Assembly: GCA_012317185.1 (NCBI GenBank)
Contig: CP048838.1
Coordinates: 2,294,001-2,358,000 of the forward strand
Length of the DNA stretch: 64,000 nt
Source of the DNA: [Clostridium] innocuum
Lineage (GTDB): Bacteria; Bacillota_I; Bacilli_A; Erysipelotrichales; Erysipelotrichaceae
Direction of reading: 5' to 3'
The translations under genes and the position numbers were made by a program. Numbering within the stretch: the first letter of the stretch is position 1; each line of letters starts with the position of its first letter. Shown piece by piece: positions 32,813 to 41,619 of this stretch. The notes beneath the pieces are model-generated. The model saw nothing but the letters and a program-made list of their open reading frames with translations, searched no databases and was not told the origin of the DNA.

Positions 32813-33394
32813 ATGAATACACTGGATATATTTTTAAGCCGTATCAACAAAACCTATTCGAATAAAGCTCAGCATACCGAAAATCCCCTGCTGCCACAGG
32901 CTGTCCATATCACCACACCGGTGAATGAACGTATCAAAAATCTGCCCGAGAATTTTGAAGATGTCTTTGTTATCGATGAAACCTATTACCATTATGATGA
33001 TCATGTCACCCAGCTGCATCACCTTTACCGTTATCATGCACAAACAGACGGCAGCATTCAACTGGTGTCCTATGAAATCCCCTGCGAATACGCAAAGCAT
33101 ACATTCGACAGTCAGCATGTACAGCAGCTGCTGTATGATGAGCTTGTTGTAAAACAGGCCTTCACCCCCATCATTTATTCCTTTGAACATGATGTCTTTG
33201 CAAGTGAGGGTACCAGTGAAATCGCTCCTGGCATAACACTGCATGTCGTTATGAAGCTGTATCGTGACCATTATACCGTCATAGAAGCATGCTATGCAAA
33301 TGGAAGACTTGTTTCCGGCTTCGAGGAGCCTGTGCGCTATGAGCGACTGATGAGCAAAAGCCGGAATGACATGCGGTTACAGAGCTTATTCTGA
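32813..33394 (+). CDS. Unknown soluble protein
   Basis: I do not recognise this 193-residue protein. It has no membrane segment or signal peptide. It is rich in His, Tyr and Asp: VIDETYYHYDDHVTQLHHLYRYHAQ stands out. The predicted fold is mixed alpha/beta with a C-terminal basic end (SKSRNDMRLQSLF). The start is the ATG preceded by AGAGGACATTCAC; an extension of 13 codons upstream is not supported. It lies between the IS66 element and the convergent ilvD gene and has normal core codon use. Confidence 0.7.
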   Translation: MNTLDIFLSRINKTYSNKAQHTENPLLPQAVHITTPVNERIKNLPENFEDVFVIDETYYHYDDHVTQLHHLYRYHAQTDGSIQLVSYEIPCEYAKHTFDSQHVQQLLYDELVVKQAFTPIIYSFEHDVFASEGTSEIAPGITLHVVMKLYRDHYTVIEACYANGRLVSGFEEPVRYERLMSKSRNDMRLQSLF

Positions 33395-33488
33395 TACTGT
33401 GCTGAAGCAAAGCTTTCATTGAGGCTTATATAGGCGTTTAGCGTATATTGGAGAATGACTATTTCTTTTTGACTGACATACAAGATGC

Positions 33489-33544
33489 AAAAAAGATACG
33501 ATTGGATAAGGTATCAGAGCTGCCTCATTTCCTCGTATCTTTTT
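33489..33544. terminator. Bidirectional terminator between the unknown gene and the ilv operon
   Basis: AAAAAAGATACGA and TCGTATCTTTTT form a 12-bp stem around a long loop; T-runs exist on both strands. It ends the ilv operon on the minus strand and can end the convergent gene on the plus strand. Confidence 0.7.
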
Positions 33545-33567
33545 ATATTTTACTATTCAGGCATGTC

Positions 33568-35232
33568 TTATTTCAGCACAGCGCCTTCATCCGCACTGGC
33601 GACAAGACGGGAATACCGGTACAGCCATCCCTCTTTGATTTTCGGCTCCGGCTTTTCCCATGCCTGCAGGCGCTGCTCGATTTCTGCTGCGTCCACATTC
33701 AGGCTGATATTGCCGTTGGGAATATCAATTGTAATGGAATCCCCTTCCTGTATAATGGCAATCGGTCCCTGTGCCGCAGCTTCCGGAGAAACATGCCCGA
33801 TGGCAGCACCGCGGGTTGCCCCGGAGAAGCGTCCGTCTGTGATCAGTGCCACATCCTTATCCAGCTGCATACCGGCAAGTGCACTTGTCGGATTCAGCAT
33901 TTCCCGCATACCAGGACCACCCTTCGGTCCTTCGTAGCGGATGACTACAACATCCCCCTTTACAATACTGCCGGCATAGATTGCCTCGATCGCAGCCTCC
34001 TCGCTGTCAAACACACGGGCAGGTCCGGTATGAGTCATCATTTTCGGATCCACAGCAGAGCGCTTTACAACACAGCCCTTCGGTGCGATGTTTCCAAACA
34101 ATACGGCAATACCGCCGGTGGCAGAATTCGGATGCTCGATATCCTTGATGATATTCGTATCCATATTCACGGCAGTCGCGATATTCTCTGCGACTGTCTT
34201 TCCGGTAACGGTCATCAGGCCGGTATCAATCAGCTGCTTTCTTGACAGCTCCTTCATGACAGCCTGCACTCCGCCTGCATTATACAGATCCACAATGTGA
34301 TCCGGTCCGGCAGGAGCCAGCTTGCACAGATTCGGCGTTTTCTGTGAAACCTCATTGATCATATCCAGATCAAGCTCCACCTTGGCTTCCTTGGCAATCG
34401 CCAAAAGATGCAGTACCGTATTGGAGGAACAGCCCAGTGCCATATCACAGGCCAGTCCGTTACGTAATGATTTCTCGTTTACGATATCCCTTGGACGGAT
34501 ATCCTTTTCCACCATATCCATAACCGCCATTCCGGCCTTCTTCGCCAGCTGGATTCGTGCGGAATACACTGCAGGAATCGTACCGTTGCCGGGTAATGCA
34601 ATCCCCAGCACCTCACACAGACAGTTCATGGAATTGGCAGTAAACATACCGGAGCAGGAGCCGCAGCCCGGACAGGCATTCTGTTCGATATGCGTCAGCT
34701 CCGCCTGATCGATCAGACCTGCTTTCTTTGCACCGACCGCCTCAAACATGGTGGAAAGACTCATCGCCTTTCCTCTGTCATTTCCCGGCAGCATGGCACC
34801 GCCGCTCATGACAACACTCGGCACATTGACACGCAAGGCTCCCATCAGCATTCCCGGAACGATTTTATCACAGTTTGGCACCAGCACAAGACCGTCAAAG
34901 CCATGTGCCTTTGCCATTGTTTCCACACTGTCCGCAATCAGCTCACGGGATGCAAGAGAATATTTCATACCGATATGTCCCATGGCGATACCATCGCACA
35001 CACCGATGGAAGGCACCATAATCGGGGTACCGCCGGCCATGCGGATTCCCGCCTTGACCGCTTCTGTGATTTTATCCAGATGCAGATGCCCCGGAACAAT
35101 CTCGGAATAGGCGCTGACCACACCGATCAGCGGCCGATTCAATTCTTCTTCTGTCAGTCCCAGTGCATAGAACAGCGAACGCTGCGGTGCACAGGCATCT
35201 CCTCGAACGACAGAATCACTTGGTCTACCCAT
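33568..35232 (-). CDS. ilvD: Dihydroxy-acid dehydratase
   Basis: IlvD dehydrates dihydroxy-isovalerate and dihydroxy-methylvalerate in valine and isoleucine synthesis, using an Fe-S cluster. The 554-residue protein shows GVCDGIAMGHIGMKYSLASRE, the cluster cysteines in NCDKIVPGM and NACPGCGSCSGMFTANSMN, and GRFSGATRG with VSPEAAAQGPI near the end. Length is standard. It is the last gene of the ilv operon, 13 nt after ilvC. Confidence 0.97.
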   Translation of the reverse strand: MGRPSDSVVRGDACAPQRSLFYALGLTEEELNRPLIGVVSAYSEIVPGHLHLDKITEAVKAGIRMAGGTPIMVPSIGVCDGIAMGHIGMKYSLASRELIADSVETMAKAHGFDGLVLVPNCDKIVPGMLMGALRVNVPSVVMSGGAMLPGNDRGKAMSLSTMFEAVGAKKAGLIDQAELTHIEQNACPGCGSCSGMFTANSMNCLCEVLGIALPGNGTIPAVYSARIQLAKKAGMAVMDMVEKDIRPRDIVNEKSLRNGLACDMALGCSSNTVLHLLAIAKEAKVELDLDMINEVSQKTPNLCKLAPAGPDHIVDLYNAGGVQAVMKELSRKQLIDTGLMTVTGKTVAENIATAVNMDTNIIKDIEHPNSATGGIAVLFGNIAPKGCVVKRSAVDPKMMTHTGPARVFDSEEAAIEAIYAGSIVKGDVVVIRYEGPKGGPGMREMLNPTSALAGMQLDKDVALITDGRFSGATRGAAIGHVSPEAAAQGPIAIIQEGDSITIDIPNGNISLNVDAAEIEQRLQAWEKPEPKIKEGWLYRYSRLVASADEGAVLK

Positions 35233-35245
35233 ATTGAATGCCTCC

Positions 35246-36241
35246 TTATTTTTTCAGCCAGCTCATCATTTTACGCAGCTTCTCGCCAACCTTTTCCGAT
35301 GGGTGTGCTGCATGAACGCGGCGCATTGCCAGGAAGTGGGAGCGTCCTGCGGCCTTGTTTTCCGTAATCCAGTTTCCGGCAAAGGTTCCATCCTGAATCT
35401 CTGTTAAAACCTTCTTCATCTCCTTGCGCGTTTCTTCTGTAATCAGACGTTTTCCAGTCACATAGTCACCGTATTCTGCTGTATCGGAGATGGAATAGCG
35501 CATCATTGCGAAGCCACCGCTGTTGATCAGATCGACAATCAGCTTCATTTCATGGATACATTCGAAATATGCCATTTCCGGCTCATAGCCAGCTTCTACC
35601 AGTGTATCAAAGCCAGCCTGCATCAGCTCGCAGACACCGCCGCATAAGACAGCCTGCTCACCGAACAGATCGGTTTCCGTTTCTTCCTTAAAGGTTGTTT
35701 CAATGATTCCGGCACGTCCGGCACCGATACCTCCGGCATATGCCAGTGCATAGTCATGTGCTTTACCGCTTGCATCCTGATGTACGGCGATCAGTGATGG
35801 AACACCTCTGCCCTCCTGATACTGACTGCGTACGGTATGTCCGGGACCCTTTGGTGCACACATTGTAACATCGACACCAGCGGGTGCCACGATTTGATTA
35901 AAATGAATGGAGAAGCCATGTGCAAACATCAGCATATTTCCTTCTTCCAAATTTGGTTCAATATCTTTTTTATAGATATCCGGCTGATCCTGATCCGGTG
36001 TCAGAATCATGATAACATCACCTGCTTTTGCAGCCTCTGCCGTATCCAATACCGTTAATCCTGCTTCCTCTGCCTTTGCACGGCTCTTGGAGCCCGGACG
36101 AAGACCGACTACCACATTCACTCCGCTGTCCTTCAGGTTCAGTGCATGTGCATGTCCCTGACTTCCATACCCGATGATTGCCACGGTCTTTCCTTTCAGA
36201 AGATCCATATTGCAATCTGCATCATAATAAACTTTTACCAT
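35246..36241 (-). CDS. ilvC: Ketol-acid reductoisomerase
   Basis: IlvC isomerises and reduces acetolactate or acetohydroxybutyrate with NAD(P)H. The ATG after AAGGAGGAAAACGAAA gives 331 residues, class I length. The Rossmann motif is VAIIGYGSQGHAHALNLKDSG, followed by VGLRPGSKSRAKA in the cofactor-specificity loop. CAPKGPGHTVRSQYQ and the C-terminal helical domain with the metal-binding DLFGEQAVLCGG and E in YFECIHEMKLI are intact. Confidence 0.97.
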   Translation of the reverse strand: MVKVYYDADCNMDLLKGKTVAIIGYGSQGHAHALNLKDSGVNVVVGLRPGSKSRAKAEEAGLTVLDTAEAAKAGDVIMILTPDQDQPDIYKKDIEPNLEEGNMLMFAHGFSIHFNQIVAPAGVDVTMCAPKGPGHTVRSQYQEGRGVPSLIAVHQDASGKAHDYALAYAGGIGAGRAGIIETTFKEETETDLFGEQAVLCGGVCELMQAGFDTLVEAGYEPEMAYFECIHEMKLIVDLINSGGFAMMRYSISDTAEYGDYVTGKRLITEETRKEMKKVLTEIQDGTFAGNWITENKAAGRSHFLAMRRVHAAHPSEKVGEKLRKMMSWLKK

Positions 36242-36282
36242 TTTCGTTTTCCTCCTTGTTTTTGGTAATTCCAGTTCTATCA

Positions 36283-36302
36283 AAACGTAAGTGCTTACGT
36301 TT
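36283..36302 (-). promoter_or_regulatory. Intercistronic hairpin between ilvN and ilvC
   Basis: AAACGTAAG and CTTACGTTT form a perfect 9-bp stem with a 2-nt formal loop directly at the ilvN stop codon, followed by TTGATAG on the minus strand. The T-run is weak, so it may tune or process the mRNA instead of stopping it. Confidence 0.55.
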
Positions 36303-36792
36303 AATAAACAGTTTCCGTACTCAGCTGCAGCGCAGCTCCGCCAGTGCGGCTGATTTCCTTAATGTGATACTCGCGCAGCTCCTCCAGAAAATAATTTACA
36401 GAAGCCGGTGTATCCGTCATCTCCACGATACAGCAGCCATCCTCGATAATCTGCGTCCGTCCGTTAAAGTCCTCCACACATTTTTCAAATGCTTCCATCT
36501 GATTGACGCGCGGGGCCACCTTAACGAGCATGACCTCCCGGATAAACAGCTGTTCGTCCGGTATTTCCTGGACGATTTTCACATCCTCCAGCTTATCCAG
36601 CTGCAGCTTGATCTGATTGACACTCGCTGCATCCCCGCTCGTTGTAATCGTGATACGGGAATAATTTTCATTTTCCGTTTCTCCTACAGCCAGAGAATCT
36701 ATGTTGAATCCTCTTTGGGAAAACAGATTCGTCACTCTTGTCAGTACCCCGAAGTGATTGGATACCAGAATGGATAATACCGCTCGATTCAT
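36301..36792 (-). CDS. ilvN: Acetolactate synthase, regulatory (small) subunit
   Basis: IlvN gives valine sensitivity and full activity to the IlvB catalytic subunit. The 163-residue protein starts MNRAVLSILVSNHFGVLTRVT, an ACT domain (about 3-75), with SQRGFNIDSLAVG. The C-terminal half is the second ACT-like domain. The length is as usual for the longer IlvN form. It begins 12 nt after ilvB. Confidence 0.96.
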   Translation of the reverse strand: MNRAVLSILVSNHFGVLTRVTNLFSQRGFNIDSLAVGETENENYSRITITTSGDAASVNQIKLQLDKLEDVKIVQEIPDEQLFIREVMLVKVAPRVNQMEAFEKCVEDFNGRTQIIEDGCCIVEMTDTPASVNYFLEELREYHIKEISRTGGAALQLSTETVY

Positions 36793-36804
36793 GCTCTCAT
36801 CTCC

Positions 36805-38475
36805 CTAGTTGCCATATAGAATAATATCCTTACCGCTTTTTCCCGGAGGTATGATCGGATAGACACAGTCATCCTTGTCAATCCAGCAGTCCACAATGCA
36901 GGGAACCCTGCTGGACAGCGCCTCCTTCATGACACCTTTAATATCATGCCTCGTTTGGATACGCAATCCCTTTCCGCCAAACGCCTCTGCCAGCTTCACA
37001 AAGTCCGTCTGCCGGTCAATCGTCGTATGAGAATAGCGGTGATCATAGAACAGAGTCTGCCACTGCCGCACCATTCCTAAAACATGATTGTTGAAGACAA
37101 GCACGACGATGGGAATATTGGCACTGACAGCCGCTGCCATCTCATTCATATTCATATGGAAGCTTCCATCCCCCGTAACCAGAATAACCGGACGGTGCGG
37201 ATTGGCAACCTTGGCACCGATTGCCGCTCCCATACCATAGCCCATCGTCCCCAGACCGCAGGAGCTGATCCAGCTGCGCGGACGGGAAAACTGATAATAC
37301 TGTGCCATGATCATCTGATGCTGTCCGACATCGGTAACGATAATCGCATCCTCTCCGACGATTTCATGCAGGGTCAGGGCAAGATCTCTGGGATCGACAT
37401 TTTCTCCCGGCTTCGGCTTTGGCAGCCCCAGCTTGGTTTTAAAATCCTTAAGTGTTCCCGTCCAGTCATCATGCTTGGTTTCCGGCATGCGCTGTATCAT
37501 TTTCTTCAGAATATAGCGGGCATCTCCGACGATGGAAATGTCACTGGCTACATTCTTGGAAATTTCAGAGGCATCGATATCGAAATGGATGATTTTCGCC
37601 TCTCTGCCGAATTCTTCCCGGTTTCCCGCAACACGATCGGAAAATCTGGAGCCGATCGCGATAATCAGATCGGTATTCAGGGTTGCGTAATTGGAGACCG
37701 GTGTCCCATGCATCCCCAGCATACCCATATATAAATCATAGTCATACGGCACACTGCCAAGTCCCATCATGGAACAGCAGATAGGAATATCCATATGCCT
37801 GGAAAAATTCATTAGCTCTCTGGTCGCATTGGAGGAAATAATCCCTCCTCCGGCATAGATCATCGGACGCTCGGCCCTGCGGATGACCTCCAGCGCCTGT
37901 TCAAATACGACATCGTCCACCTTTGGAAGCTTGCGGATGCGATAGCGCGGCAGCTTGACATATTCGCTGTGCGCTGCGGTAACATCCTTCGGTATATCGA
38001 TCAGAACAGGACCCTTTCGTCCGGAATTGGCGATGACAAACGCCTTGCGTACCACTGCCGCCAGGTCCTCGACATTCTGCACGATAAAGTTATGCTTGGT
38101 GATCGGCATGGTGATCCCCGTGATATTTACCTCCTGAAAGGAATCACGTCCCAGCAGATCATTGGGAACATTGCCGGTAATGGCCACCATGGGAATGGAG
38201 TCCATATAGGCTGTCGCAATACCGGTAACCAGATTGGTAGCGCCCGGTCCGCTGGTTGCCAGACAGACCCCGCATTTGCCGGTGCTTCTCGCATAGCCGT
38301 CTGCCGCATGGGCTGCCCCCTGCTCATGTGAGGTGATAATGTGACGGATATCCTCACTTCGTTCATATAACGCATCATAGATATTCAGCACCGATCCTCC
38401 GGGATATCCGAAGATGGTATCCACACCCTGGTCGATCAATGCCTGTATCAGTATCTGCGAACCATTCATTTTCAT
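36805..38475 (-). CDS. ilvB: Acetolactate synthase, catalytic (large) subunit
   Basis: IlvB is a thiamine diphosphate enzyme joining two pyruvates, or pyruvate and 2-oxobutyrate. The 556-residue protein has IFGYPGGSVLNIYDAL, SHEQGAAHAADGYARSTG (catalytic Glu), the central FAD-binding region, and the ThDP motif GDGSFHMNMNEMAAAVSANI. QWQTLFYDHRYSHT is the acetolactate synthase C-terminal hallmark. Start after GGGAGGCTGTTTT. It is 12 nt from ilvA. Confidence 0.97.
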   Translation of the reverse strand: MKMNGSQILIQALIDQGVDTIFGYPGGSVLNIYDALYERSEDIRHIITSHEQGAAHAADGYARSTGKCGVCLATSGPGATNLVTGIATAYMDSIPMVAITGNVPNDLLGRDSFQEVNITGITMPITKHNFIVQNVEDLAAVVRKAFVIANSGRKGPVLIDIPKDVTAAHSEYVKLPRYRIRKLPKVDDVVFEQALEVIRRAERPMIYAGGGIISSNATRELMNFSRHMDIPICCSMMGLGSVPYDYDLYMGMLGMHGTPVSNYATLNTDLIIAIGSRFSDRVAGNREEFGREAKIIHFDIDASEISKNVASDISIVGDARYILKKMIQRMPETKHDDWTGTLKDFKTKLGLPKPKPGENVDPRDLALTLHEIVGEDAIIVTDVGQHQMIMAQYYQFSRPRSWISSCGLGTMGYGMGAAIGAKVANPHRPVILVTGDGSFHMNMNEMAAAVSANIPIVVLVFNNHVLGMVRQWQTLFYDHRYSHTTIDRQTDFVKLAEAFGGKGLRIQTRHDIKGVMKEALSSRVPCIVDCWIDKDDCVYPIIPPGKSGKDIILYGN

Positions 38476-38487
38476 AAAACAGCCTCC

Positions 38488-39690
38488 CTATTCCATCGTT
38501 ATTTCATATCCCTTTTGCTTTAACACCTTAATCAGTGCCTCCCCATGTTCCTTGCTGCTGACCTCAACAGCCAGATGGAGTATGGTTTCATTCAGATTCA
38601 AATCAGCCTGGATACGGTCATACTGTATTTCAATAATATTCGCATTCTGTTCACACAGGATATGCGTGAAATGCTCCAGAGCACCCGGTACATCCAGCAT
38701 CAGTGTTTTGAATTTCATGTTTCTGCCGCGGCTTACCAGTCCCTTTTCAACAACCTTGTGTATAAAGGAAACATCGATATTCCCTCCGGACAGAACACAG
38801 ACAACACGTTTTCCCGCAACATTGATTTTTCCGTTGAGCACAGCTGCCAGACTCGCTGCCCCCGCCGGCTCCACGACCTGCTTTTCTCTTTCCAGCAGCA
38901 GAAGAATCGTCGCTGCGATTTCACTGTCACTGACACTCACCATCTCATCCACATTTTCCTGAATAAGCTTTACCGTGGTCTTCCCCGGATTCATCACCGC
39001 GATTCCATCCGCGATCGTATTTACATGTTTAATCGCACAGTGCTTCTGCTTCTGAAAGCTCTGTACGATGGCATTGGCTCCCTCCGCCTGAACCCCGACG
39101 ATTTTGATACGCGGATTGATCTGCTTGGCATAAAAGCTGATTCCGGAAAGCAGTCCGCCTCCCCCAGCCGGTACGACGATCATATCCACATTGGGCAGAT
39201 CATGACAGATCTCATAGGCGATTGTTCCCTGACCGGCTATGACATCCTCATCATCAAAGGGATGAATAAAGGTTGCCCCTTTTTCCTCCTGCAGACGAAG
39301 CGCTTCCTGATAGCACTCATCATAATTATCCCCTGCCAGCACCACATCGGCACCATAGCCCTTGGTTGCCAGCACCTTGGCAATCGGTGTGCTCTTCGGC
39401 ATCACGATGGTTGCATGCATGCCCAGCTTGCTTGCGGCATAGCTGACGCCCTGTGCATGGTTGCCGGCACTGCTGGCAATGACCTCGCTCGTTTTCCCCT
39501 CTTCCTTCAGCTTCGCCAGCTTGTTGAAGGCGCCGCGAACCTTGAAAGATCCGGTTTTCTGGCGGTTCTCACATTTCAGAAACAGCTGACAGCTGCTCAT
39601 TTCCGAAAATGTCCGCGAGCTGGTCACCTTCACATTGTGAATCTGCCCCTGCAGTCTGGCGGCCGCCTTCTCTACATCTTTACATTCCAT
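38488..39690 (-). CDS. ilvA: Threonine ammonia-lyase (TdcB/IlvA-like)
   Basis: This PLP enzyme deaminates threonine to 2-oxobutyrate, the entry to isoleucine synthesis. The ATG after AGGAGGAAGAGGA gives 400 residues. The PLP lysine is in KTGSFKVRGA; ASSAGNHAQGVSYAA and PAGGGGLLSG are typical. It has a single C-terminal ACT domain (about 325-400), as in the catabolic-like or short form, not the 510-residue biosynthetic enzyme with two. Being first in the ilv operon, it is placed directly behind the attenuator. Confidence 0.94.
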   Translation of the reverse strand: MECKDVEKAAARLQGQIHNVKVTSSRTFSEMSSCQLFLKCENRQKTGSFKVRGAFNKLAKLKEEGKTSEVIASSAGNHAQGVSYAASKLGMHATIVMPKSTPIAKVLATKGYGADVVLAGDNYDECYQEALRLQEEKGATFIHPFDDEDVIAGQGTIAYEICHDLPNVDMIVVPAGGGGLLSGISFYAKQINPRIKIVGVQAEGANAIVQSFQKQKHCAIKHVNTIADGIAVMNPGKTTVKLIQENVDEMVSVSDSEIAATILLLLEREKQVVEPAGAASLAAVLNGKINVAGKRVVCVLSGGNIDVSFIHKVVEKGLVSRGRNMKFKTLMLDVPGALEHFTHILCEQNANIIEIQYDRIQADLNLNETILHLAVEVSSKEHGEALIKVLKQKGYEITME

Positions 39691-39712
39691 TCCTCTTCCT
39701 CCTGTTTCGTAA

Positions 39713-39744
39713 AAAAGCAGCATATCCAACGATAAGCTGCTTTT
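39713..39744 (-). terminator. Attenuator terminator in front of ilvA
   Basis: AAAAGCAGC and GCTGCTTTT form a 9-bp stem; inside it ATC/GAT can add pairs. TTTTTTACG follows on the minus strand. It lies between the leader ORF and ilvA, so it must be bypassed for ilv expression. Confidence 0.85.
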
Positions 39745-39832
39745 CTTTCTATCCTCACGCCTTAGTGTTTATACAACGAAAGTGTTCTGTTATGGAAATC
39801 TCACGTATGAGACTCACTAGAAAGAAAAACAG
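39737..39832 (-). promoter_or_regulatory. Antiterminator pairing of the ilv attenuator
   Basis: Leader RNA CTGTTTTTCTTTCTA (39832 to 39818) is complementary over 15 nt, with one U-G pair, to TAGAAAGAAAAGCAG (39751 to 39737), which includes the 5' arm of the terminator. The two structures are mutually exclusive. Confidence 0.8.
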
Positions 39833-39884
39833 ACTTGCTTAGGACTATGAGAATAATAATAATGACGATAATGTATAGTGCCAT
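39801..39884 (-). CDS. ilv leader peptide
   Basis: A 27-codon ORF begins MALY and continues with eleven consecutive branched-chain residues, IIVIIIILIVL (residues 5-15), then SKSVFLSS and a short tail ending in TGA. GGAAG lies upstream; ATG is assumed, with GTG one codon earlier also possible. It lies about 30 nt after the promoter -10. A stalled ribosome on the Ile/Val/Leu run would leave the antiterminator segment (codons 18-23) free. A 7-bp repeat CCATCAC/GTGATGG may fold around its start site. Confidence 0.85.
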   Translation of the reverse strand: MALYIIVIIIILIVLSKSVFLSSESHT

Positions 39885-39919
39885 CACTTGTCCACTTCCT
39901 TTCCAACTGTGATGGTATT

Positions 39920-39948
39920 AGAATAAAACTTTTTCACACTTTTGTCAA
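39920..39948 (-). promoter_or_regulatory. Sigma-A promoter of the ilv operon
   Basis: Minus-strand -35 TTGACA (perfect), 17 nt, -10 TATTCT. The transcript starts about 30 nt before the leader peptide. Confidence 0.75.
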
Positions 39949-40052
39949 TAGTTTTCAGTCATATTTTCATTTATTTTACAATCCTGTTACATACGTTGTG
40001 GAAAACGAATATTTATTTTCACAAAACCCTTTTCATTCCGCCATTCCTTCTT

Positions 40053-40058
40053 TATAAT
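40053..40058 (+). promoter_or_regulatory. -10 box of the DUF815 gene
   Basis: TATAAT, 28 nt before the start codon. No convincing -35 at 16-18 nt is seen. Confidence 0.5.
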
Positions 40059-40086
40059 AAAAGGCATAGACAACGGAGGTATCCCC

Positions 40087-41406
40087 ATGTATAAGGAAAC
40101 AGCAAAACTTATTTTATACCGCAGCTTTGGTGATCACAGTATTTTATCAGAGCTTTCCAAGATATTTCATGACTTTGATGCAAAAACGGCAGAGGATGCA
40201 GAACTGATTGAACGTATATACACACAGATCAAGGCACTGCTTGATCTGGCGACCAGCTATGGCTTTGATGAAAATCTCTGGCACAATTATCTGACCTTTC
40301 TGCTTCTGATGAATGAAAATTCATTCAGCCTCGTCAGTGAAAAGAGTCCGGTACAGGATGGCAGTGTGCATCATTTCGCCAAAAATGATTTCAGGGTAGT
40401 TAAGCGTCTCTTTGATTTTGACTTTCACCCGATTGAAAAAGCACTCGGCATCGACTGCTTCTCAACAATCAGCAATTATAAAGCCGTTGCCAAAAAGGAG
40501 CGCATGTACAACAGGAATGTCTCCGCAATGGTACAACGTATCTCCCGCAGCATTGAGACTGCCGCCGATGAGGAGGAAATCTTCCAAATCATCACCACCT
40601 TCTATCAGGAGTACGGTGTCGGGATGTTTGGCTTAAACAAGGCGTTTCGCATCCGATCCTGTGAAAACGGGGATGTGGAATTTCTTCCCATCAACAATAT
40701 GGACAGCGTGATTCTTGATGATCTCATCGGCTATCAGATGCAAAAGGATATGCTGCGGGAAAACACACAGGCCTTTGTTGAGGGACGCAACGCCAACAAT
40801 GCTCTTTTGTACGGAGACAGCGGAACCGGAAAGTCCACCAGCATCAAGGCCATCGTCAATGAGTACTATAAGGATGGCCTGCGCATGATTGAAATTTATA
40901 AGCACCAGTTCAAGGATCTTTCAACCATTATATCGCATATTAAAAATCGCAATTACCGCTTTATCATTTATATGGATGATTTGTCCTTTGAGGAATTTGA
41001 AATCGAATATAAATTTTTAAAGGCGGTCATTGAGGGCGGCGTGGAAACAAAGCCGGATAATGTTCTAATCTATGCCACCAGCAACCGGCGCCATCTGGTA
41101 CGGGAAACATGGAAGGACCGCAACGATATCAATGACGATGACGAGCTGCATCATTCCGATACCATGCAGGAGAAGCTCTCGCTTGTGGCACGCTTCGGTC
41201 TCAGCATCTGCTATGAGCGCCCAAATCAGAAGAACTACTTTGAAATCGTCACGGAGCTTGCCAAGCAGTATCCGGAAATCACGCTCAGTGAGGAGGAGCT
41301 GCAGGCGGAGGCCAGAAAATGGGGGCTTGGTCATGGCGGAAACAGCGGGCGTGCCGCACAGCAGCTCATCAATTATTTATCCGGACGCTCCGGTCTGAAA
41401 ACATAA
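40087..41406 (+). CDS. DUF815 family AAA ATPase
   Basis: A 439-residue ATPase of the DUF815 family. The N-terminal half (about 1-190) is helical and family specific. The ATPase core has Walker A YGDSGTGKSTSIKAI (about 240), a Walker B-like strand FIIYMDDLSFEE, and ATSNRRHLVRE as sensor 1. The C-terminal end contains GHGGNSGRAAQQLINYL, typical of the family. These proteins are widespread in Bacillota without a defined role. Start follows GGAGGTATCCCC. It is monocistronic, with a terminator about 100 nt downstream. Confidence 0.88.
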   Translation: MYKETAKLILYRSFGDHSILSELSKIFHDFDAKTAEDAELIERIYTQIKALLDLATSYGFDENLWHNYLTFLLLMNENSFSLVSEKSPVQDGSVHHFAKNDFRVVKRLFDFDFHPIEKALGIDCFSTISNYKAVAKKERMYNRNVSAMVQRISRSIETAADEEEIFQIITTFYQEYGVGMFGLNKAFRIRSCENGDVEFLPINNMDSVILDDLIGYQMQKDMLRENTQAFVEGRNANNALLYGDSGTGKSTSIKAIVNEYYKDGLRMIEIYKHQFKDLSTIISHIKNRNYRFIIYMDDLSFEEFEIEYKFLKAVIEGGVETKPDNVLIYATSNRRHLVRETWKDRNDINDDDELHHSDTMQEKLSLVARFGLSICYERPNQKNYFEIVTELAKQYPEITLSEEELQAEARKWGLGHGGNSGRAAQQLINYLSGRSGLKT

Positions 41407-41507
41407 ACGGGATATCCTGCGGCTTTCTTCCGGCAGCTTTGCGCTCTCTTTCATATCATAAAAACCTGCAGATACCATTCTTTCCTACGTAGAGGTGCCT
41501 GCATAAA

Positions 41508-41537
41508 GGAGAATTCGAATGGAATTCTCCCTATTTT
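41508..41537 (+). terminator. Terminator downstream of the DUF815 gene
   Basis: GGAGAATTC and GAATTCTCC form a perfect 9-bp stem with a GAATG loop, followed by CTATTTTTTT. Confidence 0.8.
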
Positions 41538-41619
41538 TTTCACCCGCAATTGAGGAAGAACCACGGATACGCGCAGGCTTCTTTTCATTGCAATATCATT
41601 TTTCCATAAGATTGCAGAC

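Noticed and set aside
39691..40086. T-box riboswitch before ilvA
   Set aside because: No AGGGTGGNACCGCG-like T-box or specifier loop is visible; the leader ORF and pairing explain the region better.
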